Shown in pieces: positions 43,557-52,042 of a stretch of 64,000 nucleotides of DNA. The stretch comes from Nocardia arthritidis. GTDB taxonomy: Bacteria > Actinomycetota > Actinomycetes > Mycobacteriales > Mycobacteriaceae. The notes below the pieces were generated by a model. The model had not been told where the DNA came from and searched no databases. It worked only from the letters and a program-made list of their open reading frames with translations. The stretch spans positions 5,704,001 to 5,768,000 of the forward strand of contig NZ_CP046172.1 of assembly GCF_011801145.1 (NCBI RefSeq). The letters run 5' to 3'. Positions within the stretch are counted from its first letter, which is position 1. Every line of letters starts with the position of its first letter. Position numbers and translations under genes: made by a program.

Positions 43557-44168
43557 TCACGACAGCCGGTCCCGCAGCTCGGATGCCCTGGCTCGCAGCG
43601 CATTCAGGTCGCCGCCGTCGAGCGCGTCGCCGATGAGCGGTGAGCCCATGCCGACCGCTCTCGCCCCGGCGGAGAGATAAGTTCCGGCATCGGCGATTCC
43701 AACGCCGCCGGTGGGGACGAGCGGGATTTCGGGTAGCGGCCCGCGCACCGCCTTCAGGTAGTTCGGCCCGAAGGCCGAGGCCGGGAAGACCTTCACCATG
43801 GTGGCTCCCGCAACCCAGGCGTGGTGAATTTCGGTGGGAGTCAACGCACCTGGGATCACCGGGACGCCGAGGCGACGGCCCTCCGCGATCACCTCGTCGA
43901 TGACGGCGGGCGTGATCAGGAAGGCCGCACCGGCATCGACGGCACGTCCGGCATCGGCCGCGGTCAGCACCGTGCCCGCGCCGACCGGGTAGGCGGCCGC
44001 GGAACACTCCTTCAACGCGTCGAGTGCACCCGGACTGTTCAGCGTGAATTCGACTGCGGTGATACCCGATTCGTGCAGCGCCGCGGTGACCTCGGCGAAG
44101 CGTTTCGCGGTGGCGGCGCGCAGAATCGCGATCACCGGGGTGGTCAGGTCCATCGGTTTACTGAGCAT
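43557..44168 (-). CDS. KDPG/KDPGal aldolase
   Basis: This 203-residue class I aldolase has VIAILRA (phosphate/carboxylate Arg), the catalytic Glu in VEFTLNS, GAGTVLT, and the Schiff-base Lys in MVKVFPAS near residue 125-130. PTGGV follows. It splits 2-keto-3-deoxy-6-phospho-galactonate or -gluconate to pyruvate and glyceraldehyde-3-phosphate. The start overlaps the SMP-30 stop by about 10 bp; an internal ATG five codons on is possible. In this operon it follows dehydratase and kinase, so a galactonate role (DgoA-like) is likely. Confidence 0.92.
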   Translation of the reverse strand: MLSKPMDLTTPVIAILRAATAKRFAEVTAALHESGITAVEFTLNSPGALDALKECSAAAYPVGAGTVLTAADAGRAVDAGAAFLITPAVIDEVIAEGRRLGVPVIPGALTPTEIHHAWVAGATMVKVFPASAFGPNYLKAVRGPLPEIPLVPTGGVGIADAGTYLSAGARAVGMGSPLIGDALDGGDLNALRARASELRDRLS

Positions 44169-45045
44169 CGGCCACCAATCCTGTGTCGGCGTAAGGGGTT
44201 ATCGGCAGGCCGGTGCTACCCGGTCGGCAGGTGAACAGTCGTCCGGCCTCCGGTTCGTCGGCGGCGTTCTGTTCCGCGGCGGTGGTGATTACCAGCACGT
44301 CCAGGTCTGGTCCGGCGAAGGTGCAGCTGCTCACCTGTGACGGACCGACGTCGACCACCGCGTACGGCCGACCGTCCGGATCGAAGGCGCGCACCTGTCC
44401 CGCGCCCCAGACGGCGACCCAGACTCGGCCGTCGGCGTCGACGGTGAGCCCATCGGGATCGCCGTCCGCGAATTCTACGAAAACCCGTCCGTTGCTTAAT
44501 GTTCCGCTGTCCAGGTCGTAGTCGAATGCCTCGACCCGCCGGGTGGGGCTGTCGGCGTAGTAGAGGGTGCCGCCGTCCGGGCTCCAACCGAGTCCGTTGG
44601 ATATCGTCACGCCCGTCCGCGACATGCTCACCGTCCCATCGGGATCCAGCCGATAGAGCGTCGCGCTGCCCGTGACCCCGTCCTCGGACATCGAACCAGC
44701 GAACACCCGTCCGCACGGATCGACCTTCGCATCGTTCATCCGCCGGATCACGCCGTCATCCGGAAAACGCAGCGGAACAATATCTTTCACAAGACCATCG
44801 ACAATGCGGCAGATCCGGTCGCCCACCGTAACGAGCAGCGATCCGGACGCACACGGCAGCACCGCGCTCACCGGCCCGTCGAGCCGCAGAGTCTCGACAA
44901 GCCGTATATCGGCCCCGTCGAGCACGCCCTGATGAAGCAGCCCTGCTCGAATATCGACCCACAGCAACCGAGAACCGTCCCAGACCGGCCCCTCGCAGAG
45001 CCGCCCGGGTGGCGGCGAACATGGTTGTGCACGAAGTACTTTCAT
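44158..45045 (-). CDS. SMP-30/gluconolactonase-family sugar lactonase
   Basis: This 295-residue six-bladed beta-propeller carries the metal ligands Glu in LCEGPVW near 18, an Asn in MNDAK, another in ISNGLGWSPDG and an Asp in DPDGLTVDADG. Such enzymes open sugar-acid lactones. As the first gene of the catabolic operon it would hydrolyse the lactone made by the SDR, giving galactonate (or a like aldonate) for the dehydratase. Start ATG at 45045; the upstream 149-bp gap carries a hairpin. Confidence 0.9.
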   Translation of the reverse strand: MKVLRAQPCSPPPGRLCEGPVWDGSRLLWVDIRAGLLHQGVLDGADIRLVETLRLDGPVSAVLPCASGSLLVTVGDRICRIVDGLVKDIVPLRFPDDGVIRRMNDAKVDPCGRVFAGSMSEDGVTGSATLYRLDPDGTVSMSRTGVTISNGLGWSPDGGTLYYADSPTRRVEAFDYDLDSGTLSNGRVFVEFADGDPDGLTVDADGRVWVAVWGAGQVRAFDPDGRPYAVVDVGPSQVSSCTFAGPDLDVLVITTAAEQNAADEPEAGRLFTCRPGSTGLPITPYADTGLVADAQ

Positions 45046-45104
45046 ATAGCTCCTCGTATCGGCTCAACGGGCACTGGGCGGCGTTTCGAAGTGGAGAACC
45101 CCGC

Positions 45105-45176
45105 GCCGCCCTCGCACCCCGCACCGGAACCGCACATACATTGCACCGTGTGTTCAGTTCGACGACGGGGTGCGAC
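45105..45176. repeat. Hairpin repeat between lactonase and ABC permease genes
   Basis: TCGCACCCCG (45112-45121) and CGGGGTGCGA (45166-45175) form a perfect 10-bp inverted repeat with a 44-nt loop. The right part, TTCGACGACGGGGTGCG (45158-45174), matches 16 of 17 bases of a site at 17211-17227 that also belongs to a hairpin just after a gene. The region lies in the 149-bp gap between the permease stop and the lactonase start and may be a terminator or a repetitive extragenic element. Confidence 0.5.
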
Positions 45177-45194
45177 ACCACTTCGCGACACCGC

Positions 45195-46232
45195 CTACGT
45201 CGGCAGCCCGACCGCCCGCTCCCCACTGCGCCGCTGCTGGATCACCACCGCGGCCACCAGCAGCGCCCCCTGCGCGACGTTCTGCCAAAACGTATTCACA
45301 CCAACAACATTCAGCCCGTTATCGAGCGCACCGAGCAGCACCACCGCGAGCAGCGTCCCACCGACGGTCCCCTTGCCGCCCTTGAGCGCACAACCGCCGA
45401 GCGCGGCCGCGGTAATCGACTTCAGCTCCAAACCCTCACTGCCGGAGACGGGTTGGCCGGATCCGGTGCGCGCGGTCAGGATGATCCCGGCGATCGCCGC
45501 GACGATACCGGCCAGCACGTACACCGCGATCAGATACTTGTTGATGTTGATACCGGACAGCCGGGCCGCGGTGTCGTTTCCGCCGATCGCGTAGATATTG
45601 CGGCCCAGGTCGGTGTATTTCAGCAGCACGTGCACGGCCAGCGCGACCACCGCGAGTATCACCACCGGCACCGGTAGCCCGGCGATCTTGCCGCGCGCCA
45701 GGAAGATGAATACGTCGTTGTCGAGGACGAAGCCCTGCGCCTTGCCGCCCGAGATCAATTGCGCGACACCCTTGTACGCGGCCAGCGTGGCCAGCGTCGC
45801 GATCACCGGATTCACCCGCCCGTACACGATGACCAGTCCGTTTGCCGCGCCGAGCACCACCCCGACGCCGACCGCCGCCAGCATGCCGAGCACGGCGTTG
45901 CTCCCACTGGCGGTGAACGCCATCGCGCTGATCACCGAGGCGACACCGGCCTGCGAGCCGACCGAAATATCCAGTGCCCCACAGATGATCACCACCGTCT
46001 GCACCACGGCCAGCAGTCCGAATACGGTGACCGCCTCGCCGATTCCGGCCAGGTTCGCCGGATCGAGGTAGCCGTCGTTGAGCCAGGCGAAGATCGCGAC
46101 GATCACCACCAGCGCGCCGATCAGGCTCAGATTGCCGGTGCCGATGAATCGCAGCACCCGCCGCGGCGTCAGCGCGTTCACGGACCCGACGGGTTCGGCC
46201 TTGGTTGTCAACGAAAGTTGTTGCTCGGTCAT
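45195..46232 (-). CDS. ABC sugar permease, RbsC/AraH-type
   Basis: This 345-residue membrane protein has eight or more hydrophobic segments. Family marks are GALDISVGSQAGVASVISAM, YGRVNPVIATLATLAAYKGVA, NIYAIGGNDTAARLSGI and TAAALGGCALKGGKGTVGGTLL. It is the membrane part of a pentose/hexose importer. Its ATG overlaps the ATPase stop as ATGA. It is downstream of the ATPase and binding protein and upstream of the oxidative sugar operon. It likely imports the sugar that operon consumes. Confidence 0.95.
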   Translation of the reverse strand: MTEQQLSLTTKAEPVGSVNALTPRRVLRFIGTGNLSLIGALVVIVAIFAWLNDGYLDPANLAGIGEAVTVFGLLAVVQTVVIICGALDISVGSQAGVASVISAMAFTASGSNAVLGMLAAVGVGVVLGAANGLVIVYGRVNPVIATLATLAAYKGVAQLISGGKAQGFVLDNDVFIFLARGKIAGLPVPVVILAVVALAVHVLLKYTDLGRNIYAIGGNDTAARLSGININKYLIAVYVLAGIVAAIAGIILTARTGSGQPVSGSEGLELKSITAAALGGCALKGGKGTVGGTLLAVVLLGALDNGLNVVGVNTFWQNVAQGALLVAAVVIQQRRSGERAVGLPT

Positions 46233-47752
46233 GGATTTCCTTCGGGTGTCGCGGCGGCCAGATCTCCGGCCATGGCCAGCGCGAGAATGGCCTCCTCGCT
46301 GGCCTGGTCGCGCTCCAGCTCGCCGGTGACCCGGCCGTCCTGCATGACGACGATCCGGTCGGCGAGGCCGAGCACTTCGGGCAGTTCCGAGGAGATGACC
46401 AGAACCGCCATCCCCGTTTCGGCCAATTCCTCGATGACGTGGTAGATCTCGATCTTGGCGCCGATATCGACGCCGCGGGTCGGCTCGTCGAGGATCAGCA
46501 CCTTCGGTTTGCGGGCCAGCCAGCGGGCCAGCACCACCTTCTGCTGATTGCCGCCGGACAGTTTGCGCACCTCCTGTTCCACCGACGGCGTGCGGATGCG
46601 CAGCGTGTGCACGAATTCGTCGGCCAGCCTGCGCTCCTCGCCGCGGCGCACGAACCGCCAGCGGCGCAGCCGGTCGAGCACGGCCAGCGTGATGTTGTCG
46701 CGGACGCCGCGAAACATCAGCAGCGCCTGCGCCTTTCGCTCCTCCGGCGCGTAACCCACACCGGCCCGCACCGCATCTCGCGGCTGGCGCAGCCGCAACC
46801 GTTTCCCGTCGACGCGCACCTCACCGGACCGGATCGGCAGGTCACCCGCCAGCGCCCCGGCCAGTTCCGACCGGCCCGCGCCGACCAGCCCGGCCAGTGC
46901 GACCACCTCGCCCGCCCGCACCCGCAGGCTCACCTCGCGCACATCGTCGGTGGTGATGCCGTCGACGTCGAGTACGACGCGGCCCGGCTCGGTCTGCTTG
47001 CGCGCGAACATGGTCGACAGATCGCGCCCGACCATCATCCGCACGATCTCCCGGTCGCTGGTCGCCGCGGTTTCGCGCACCCCGACCACCGCACCGTCGC
47101 GCAACACCGCGACCCGGTCCGCGAGGCGGAAGATCTCCCGCATCCGGTGCGATACGTAGATCACCGCGACCCCGCGTTCGCGCAGCCGGTTGATCAGCGC
47201 GAACAGCGATTCGGTCTCGTGGTCGGACAGCGAGGAGGTCGGCTCGTCGAATGCGATCACCCGGGCATCGGTGCTGAGCGCGCGCATGATTTCCACCAAT
47301 TGCCGTTGTGCCGCAGTGAGTTTCGAGCCGATCGTGTCCGGGTCCAGGTCGCGGCCGAAGCCGAGGCGGGCCAGGTCGGCGCGCATCCGCTCGCGCAGCG
47401 CCGCCCGGTCGAGCAGGCGCCCGGCGCGCCGCGGCAGCGCGCCGATGTAGACGTTTTCGGCCACCGAGACGTGCGGGACGATCTCCGGTTCCTGCGCGAT
47501 CACCCGCACTCCGGCCGCGCGCGCGTCGGCCGGGGTGGCCGGTTCGAAGGGCACACCGTCGAGTTCGAGCCGGCCGCCATCCGGGCGGTGATCGCCGCCG
47601 ATGATCCGGATGAGGGTGGATTTACCCGCACCGTTCTCCCCGACCAGCGCGGTCACCGCGCCGGCCGGGAATTCCAGGCTCACCTCGCGCAGCGCGGGCA
47701 CCCCCGCGAAGCTCTTATCCAGACCGGCGACCCGCAATCCGGTCAGCTGCAT
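46229..47752 (-). CDS. ABC sugar importer ATPase, RbsA/AraG/MglA-type
   Basis: This 507-residue protein is a tandem ATPase. Half 1 has Walker A GENGAGKSTL near 40, signature LTAAQRQLVEIMRAL and Walker B VIAFDEPTSSLSD. Half 2 has the degenerate GLVGAGRSEL and an intact LSGGNQQKVVLARWL signature with ILDEPTRGVD. This one-active, one-degenerate arrangement is typical of monosaccharide importers. It overlaps the binding-protein gene by 10 bp and the permease by 4 bp. Confidence 0.96.
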   Translation of the reverse strand: MQLTGLRVAGLDKSFAGVPALREVSLEFPAGAVTALVGENGAGKSTLIRIIGGDHRPDGGRLELDGVPFEPATPADARAAGVRVIAQEPEIVPHVSVAENVYIGALPRRAGRLLDRAALRERMRADLARLGFGRDLDPDTIGSKLTAAQRQLVEIMRALSTDARVIAFDEPTSSLSDHETESLFALINRLRERGVAVIYVSHRMREIFRLADRVAVLRDGAVVGVRETAATSDREIVRMMVGRDLSTMFARKQTEPGRVVLDVDGITTDDVREVSLRVRAGEVVALAGLVGAGRSELAGALAGDLPIRSGEVRVDGKRLRLRQPRDAVRAGVGYAPEERKAQALLMFRGVRDNITLAVLDRLRRWRFVRRGEERRLADEFVHTLRIRTPSVEQEVRKLSGGNQQKVVLARWLARKPKVLILDEPTRGVDIGAKIEIYHVIEELAETGMAVLVISSELPEVLGLADRIVVMQDGRVTGELERDQASEEAILALAMAGDLAAATPEGNP

Positions 47753-48792
47753 TGCACGCCCGCCTGCTGCCAGTTCGTCGCATCCACCATCTTGGTCGGC
47801 GCGAATGCCTCCTGCGGCATGGCTTTTCCGTTCTTCAGGTAGTCATAGATGGTCTGCACCGACAGCGCGCCGACATCCTTGCCGTTGATGAACAGCGCTG
47901 CCTTGAAGCCGGTCGGTTTACCGCCGCGCCATTCCTTGCAGGCCAGGTAGGCGCCGAGGCCGACGCCGAGCACATTGTCCGCGCCGTAGCCCGCGTTCTG
48001 GATGGCGGAGACGCCGCCGCTGACGTTTTCGTCGTTGCAGCCCATGACGATCCAGTTCTTCACCGACCGGTTGCCCGCGACGGTGGCCGAGATCTTGTTC
48101 TGCGCGTCCGACGGCGTGTTGTCGGTGCCGACCTCGATCACCTTCACATCGACGCCCGCGGCATCGCGAAATGCCTTCTCGTTGGCCTTGACTCGGTCGG
48201 TGCAGACGGTGACGTCCTGTTTCCAGGCGTCCACGATCGCCGTCTCCTCCGGCTTCCAGCCGTACTTCTTGAAGTCCTGGCCCGCGCGGGTGCCGACCTC
48301 GGTGCCCATCTGGGTGCCGCTGAATCCGACGCGCGGCACCAGGTTCTCCTTGGCGCAGGACGACGGGTCGGGACCGTTGGTGCAGACCTGGTCGTCGGAG
48401 GTGAGCAGCGCGACGCCCGCCGCCTTGGTGAGCTGGGCGACCTGCGGGCCCACCGACGGGTCCGGTACGACAACGATTACGCCGCTTGCCTTTTGGTTGA
48501 TCGCGTTCTGCACCTCGGTGACCGCCTTGTTCGCGTCGTTGCCGAGATTCACCACCTTCAGGTCGACGCCGAGTTCGGCCGCCTTGGCCTTGGCGCCGTC
48601 GGCCTCGCCGATGAAGTACTCCTGGTCGCCCTGCTTCTGGGCGTACACGAGGCTGATCTTGCCGGTGGTGTGCTGCGGCCCGGTGGACGGACCGCCCGAA
48701 TCCTTGCCCGATGAGCAGCCGGTGGCGGCCAGCACCAGCGACACTCCGCAGATGGCCGCGCTGGTCCAACGCCGTCGGTGGGTCCAGGACAT
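47743..48792 (-). CDS. ABC sugar-binding lipoprotein, AraF-like
   Basis: This 349-residue protein begins with a lipoprotein signal peptide (lipobox ATGC, Cys near 23). Its periplasmic-binding fold resembles AraF: VPDPSVGPQVAQLTKAAG, the DDQ turn, a GFSGTQMGTEVGTRAGQ segment and NWIVMGCNDENVSGGVSAI. AraF binds L-arabinose, D-galactose and D-fucose, which agrees with the galactonate-type catabolic operon downstream. The ATG has GAGGAG nine bases upstream. It is divergent from the ROK repressor. Confidence 0.92.
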   Translation of the reverse strand: MSWTHRRRWTSAAICGVSLVLAATGCSSGKDSGGPSTGPQHTTGKISLVYAQKQGDQEYFIGEADGAKAKAAELGVDLKVVNLGNDANKAVTEVQNAINQKASGVIVVVPDPSVGPQVAQLTKAAGVALLTSDDQVCTNGPDPSSCAKENLVPRVGFSGTQMGTEVGTRAGQDFKKYGWKPEETAIVDAWKQDVTVCTDRVKANEKAFRDAAGVDVKVIEVGTDNTPSDAQNKISATVAGNRSVKNWIVMGCNDENVSGGVSAIQNAGYGADNVLGVGLGAYLACKEWRGGKPTGFKAALFINGKDVGALSVQTIYDYLKNGKAMPQEAFAPTKMVDATNWQQAGVQCS

Positions 48793-48878
48793 GACGTGCT
48801 CCTCATCGTTCTCGCCGGGCAAACAGGGTGTGTTCACCTGTTCCGCTGACCGCGGCCTCCGGCGCATTGCAGTGACGT

Positions 48879-48912
48879 GGGTTACATTATGACTTCGGAT
48901 AACCCTTGTAAA
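48879..48912. promoter_or_regulatory. Candidate promoter and ROK operator upstream of the sugar importer
   Basis: On the minus strand a TTTACA -35-like box (48907-48912) and a CATAAT -10-like box (48886-48891) precede the binding-protein gene, though the 15-bp spacer is short. GGGTTA (48879-48884) and TAACCC (48900-48905) form an inverted repeat over this promoter. In the 183-bp divergent spacer these are the best candidates for control by the ROK protein. Confidence 0.35.
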
Positions 48913-48975
48913 TACTCTTGGGAGAAATACGCTCGGTAGCGTTCTCGAGGATCAGCGGAAGGAGTTGGCCGGACC

Positions 48976-50205
48976 GTGTACCAGCTGACCGCGCGGGATA
49001 TCAGAAGGCGGAACAGGTTCAGCGTGCTGCAGGCGGTGTACGCCGCCGACGGGCACACCAGCAGGCAGGAGATCACCAGGACCACCGGGCTCTCGTTCGC
49101 GACGGTCGGCAATATGATCGCCGAACTGCTCGACGTCGGGATGCTCGCCGAACTCGGCCACGACGCGGCGGGCGTCGGCAGGCCGCGCGCCCGGCTGGCC
49201 ATCAATCCGGACCGCGGCACACTGCTCGGCGTCGACATCGCCGAAACCGCAATCCATTTCGACCTCTACGACCTCGCGATGTCGGTGCTGCGCTCGGTCG
49301 AGATCCCGATCGATCCGGCCGCGACTCGACCCGAGGATGTCGCCGACCTGATCGCGCGCGGCACTGCCGAACTCACCGCCACCGAGGCGGACCGGGTGCT
49401 CGGCATCGGACTCAGCGTGCCGGGCCTGGTGGAGCCCGAGGGCGGCGTCTCGGTATTCTCGCCGTACTGGCACTGGCGCAATGTCCCGTTCAAAACGCTA
49501 CTGGAGCAACGGGTTTCGCATCCGCTGTATCTGGACAATCCGCTCAAGGCGAGCACGGCGGCGCAGCTGTGGTTCGGCGCCGGCCGCGATGTGGACGACC
49601 TGATCGTCGTCACGCTGCGCGCGGGTGTCGGCATCGGCGTCGTCATCGACGGCAGGCTCTATCGCGGCGTCACCAACAGCGCGGGCGAATGGGGACATAC
49701 CAACCTGATCCTCGATGGGCGCGAATGCCGTTGCGGCAGAAAAGGTTGCGTCGAGGCATACGTCGGCGCGCCGGGTATCGTGCGTACCCTGCGCGAGGTG
49801 GCGCCGTCCAGCCCGCTGCTCGACCGCGACGACGCGCTGACCATCGCGGCCATCGCCGCGGCGGCGGCGCGCGAGGACGCGGTGGCGGGCGAGGTGATCG
49901 AGCGAACCGGCGAATACCTGGGCGCGGCCGTCGCGAATCTGGTGAACCTGTTCAACCCGCGCACCATGGTGTTCGGCGATCTCGTCGCGAATCAGCTCGG
50001 CGAGCCGCTGCTGGCGGCGACCCGCCGGGCCGCCGCCCGGCACGCCATGACCGATCCGTTCGCGGCGGTCACCATGCAGCTGTGCACCCTGCCGCACAAC
50101 CCGGCCAGCCTCGGCGCGGCGACCTTCGCGCTGGAGGGTTTCCTGGCCGACCGGGAAACCTTCGGATCGATCGCGTCCTGGCGGGCGACCCGCGCCACGA
50201 CCTGA
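48976..50205 (+). CDS. ROK-family transcriptional repressor
   Basis: This 409-residue protein has an N-terminal winged HTH (about 10-65, HTSRQEITRTTGLSFATVGNM) and a ROK sugar-kinase-like domain: LGVDIAETAIHFDL, SVPGLVEPEGG, the GAGxxxxxG-like AGVGIGVVIDG, and the zinc motif in ECRCGRKGCVEAY. Full-length ROK proteins with a DNA-binding domain repress sugar genes and respond to a sugar. It is divergent from the AraF-like importer and very likely controls it and the operon behind it. GTG start with AAGGAG upstream. Confidence 0.94.
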   Translation: MYQLTARDIRRRNRFSVLQAVYAADGHTSRQEITRTTGLSFATVGNMIAELLDVGMLAELGHDAAGVGRPRARLAINPDRGTLLGVDIAETAIHFDLYDLAMSVLRSVEIPIDPAATRPEDVADLIARGTAELTATEADRVLGIGLSVPGLVEPEGGVSVFSPYWHWRNVPFKTLLEQRVSHPLYLDNPLKASTAAQLWFGAGRDVDDLIVVTLRAGVGIGVVIDGRLYRGVTNSAGEWGHTNLILDGRECRCGRKGCVEAYVGAPGIVRTLREVAPSSPLLDRDDALTIAAIAAAAAREDAVAGEVIERTGEYLGAAVANLVNLFNPRTMVFGDLVANQLGEPLLAATRRAAARHAMTDPFAAVTMQLCTLPHNPASLGAATFALEGFLADRETFGSIASWRATRATT

Positions 50206-50333
50206 CCCCGTATCGATAAAACGATGTGCCGCACCGAAATTCATCGCACGGTATTCCCATAACAGGGAATCCGGCCTGCGTCGCGTCGTGGCTAGGGTTG
50301 GTCGCGACACGATACGGCAACGGGTGGGACCAC

Positions 50334-51992
50334 ATGACCGAATTGACCGAACAGGTCGAGAAGCTGGCACGCGAGTTCGCGGAAAGTGGTGCGACAGCGG
50401 GAACATTGGAGCTGCACAGCGGTATGGGCGTCAGCTACCGCGACGTGGTCGGCGCGTTGGCTCCGGTGCTGCCGGACACCTCGGCCATCTCGGCGACGGT
50501 GCGTGCCGAACTGGGCGCGGGTTCGAACGATATGGTGCAGATGCGGCTGCGGTTGTCCGGCGATAGCTACGAGTTCCAATACCGTTGCCAGACACCACAT
50601 TCCGACAACGAATTCGGGTGGGACTTCGCCAGGCAGCTGATCTTCGACCCCGCTTACCGCTATCCAGGTCATGCCATTCCGATCCCGAGCACCGACGCCG
50701 CCCCCGACGACCGGCCCACCGATCCGGAGTTGGTCGCGACCGTGGCCGGCCTGGTCCGCGAGTACGTGGAGCTGCGCACTCGGCAATCGGGCAGCGCACC
50801 GCGGCTGGGCACCGGGAACACCGAAGCGGAGATCGCCGCGGCCGAGGCGCGGATCGGTTTGCGACTGCCGGAGGACCTGCGCGCGCTTTATCGGGTGGTG
50901 AGCCACGAATACGACGACAGGGGTCTGCTGACATTCACCGCGCTGCTGCCATTGGCTGCCGTCGCCACGGCCCACCTGAACGACGACGCCGAAACGGCAG
51001 GCGTGGATTACGGTTACGGCACCATCGGGGCCTGGAAGGATTCACTGTTCGCCGGGTTCGATCACACCGTATTCGAATCCTGGCCGCACGGTGTGGTGCG
51101 TCGGATCTCGCGCAGCCCGAAGTGGGTGATCATCGGCACCAGCGATCGCGATGTGACGGCCGTCGACCTCGCCCCCGGTCCGATGGGCGTATCCGGGCAG
51201 GTGATCAAGTTCGAACCCGACGGGTGGTACCCCGCCTCTCGGCAGGACGAATCCGTTCTCGCGGTGCTGCGGCGGACGGTCGAATCGCTGCGCCCCGGCG
51301 GGCCGGAGGTGGAGTACTTCGACCACACATACCATCGGCGACATGAGGCGTACCTGCGCGCGGGCGAATCGGTTGCCGGGCTTCCCGATCCGACCGCCGT
51401 GCAGGATCTCGCGATCGATGGCGACTCGTTCGACGCCGCCGAACTGACGTCGCTGCCCCTACTGCGGGCGCTGCGATTGCGCGTCGAATCCGTGCGGTCG
51501 TCCGTACCGCACACGATTCCGCTGGAACGGGTTGTCATGCACGGGTCGCGCATCGAGTTGGAGCCGCTGGCGGGCCACCCGGCCCTGTGGGACATCACCC
51601 TCTCCGGAGCGGCGGAGCCGGTGCGCATCGGCCCACTGGCGACATTGCCGTCGCTGCAACGCCTGGACATCTCGAAAATCGAGGTCTGCGACCTCGAGGC
51701 GGTCGCCGCACTGCCCGCCTTGCGGATGCTGGTGGCGACCGCGCCGCAGTGGCGGCTGTTGCGCGATCGGGGCGCGGTGCCCGCCGGACTCGCTGCCGCC
51801 GAGCTGGCGGGCGACGCCGCCTTCGACGACGAAATCGCCTGGGCCGCAGGCTTCGGCGTCGACCCCGCCACCGCATCGCTGCCGGTCGTGCGTGGCGCCC
51901 TGACGAATGTGCTGCGGCGCACCGAGCCGTTCGACTACGACGCGCACATGCGCGAACTGATGAACCGCATGGGACATCACCCGCAGGCCTGA
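50334..51992 (+). CDS. SUKH (SMI1/KNR4) and leucine-rich-repeat protein
   Basis: This 552-residue protein has an unrecognised N-terminal part (about 1-150). A SUKH-type domain follows around 155-310 (IAAAEARIGLRLPEDLRALYRVVSHEY, then a GTSDRDVTAVDL segment). The C-terminal region is leucine-rich and resembles short LRR units (LTSLPLLRALRLRVESV, LATLPSLQRLDISKIEV). SUKH proteins are often immunity proteins against polymorphic toxins, but also occur as general binding modules. No toxin gene is adjacent. The combination of SUKH with LRR-like repeats is found in actinobacterial proteins of unknown role. Start ATG at 50334. Confidence 0.75.
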   Translation: MTELTEQVEKLAREFAESGATAGTLELHSGMGVSYRDVVGALAPVLPDTSAISATVRAELGAGSNDMVQMRLRLSGDSYEFQYRCQTPHSDNEFGWDFARQLIFDPAYRYPGHAIPIPSTDAAPDDRPTDPELVATVAGLVREYVELRTRQSGSAPRLGTGNTEAEIAAAEARIGLRLPEDLRALYRVVSHEYDDRGLLTFTALLPLAAVATAHLNDDAETAGVDYGYGTIGAWKDSLFAGFDHTVFESWPHGVVRRISRSPKWVIIGTSDRDVTAVDLAPGPMGVSGQVIKFEPDGWYPASRQDESVLAVLRRTVESLRPGGPEVEYFDHTYHRRHEAYLRAGESVAGLPDPTAVQDLAIDGDSFDAAELTSLPLLRALRLRVESVRSSVPHTIPLERVVMHGSRIELEPLAGHPALWDITLSGAAEPVRIGPLATLPSLQRLDISKIEVCDLEAVAALPALRMLVATAPQWRLLRDRGAVPAGLAAAELAGDAAFDDEIAWAAGFGVDPATASLPVVRGALTNVLRRTEPFDYDAHMRELMNRMGHHPQA

Positions 51993-52042
51993 GTGCCGGA
52001 ACCTCGCGCGCCGGAACATCGCGCGCGGGGTATCTTGCGACG

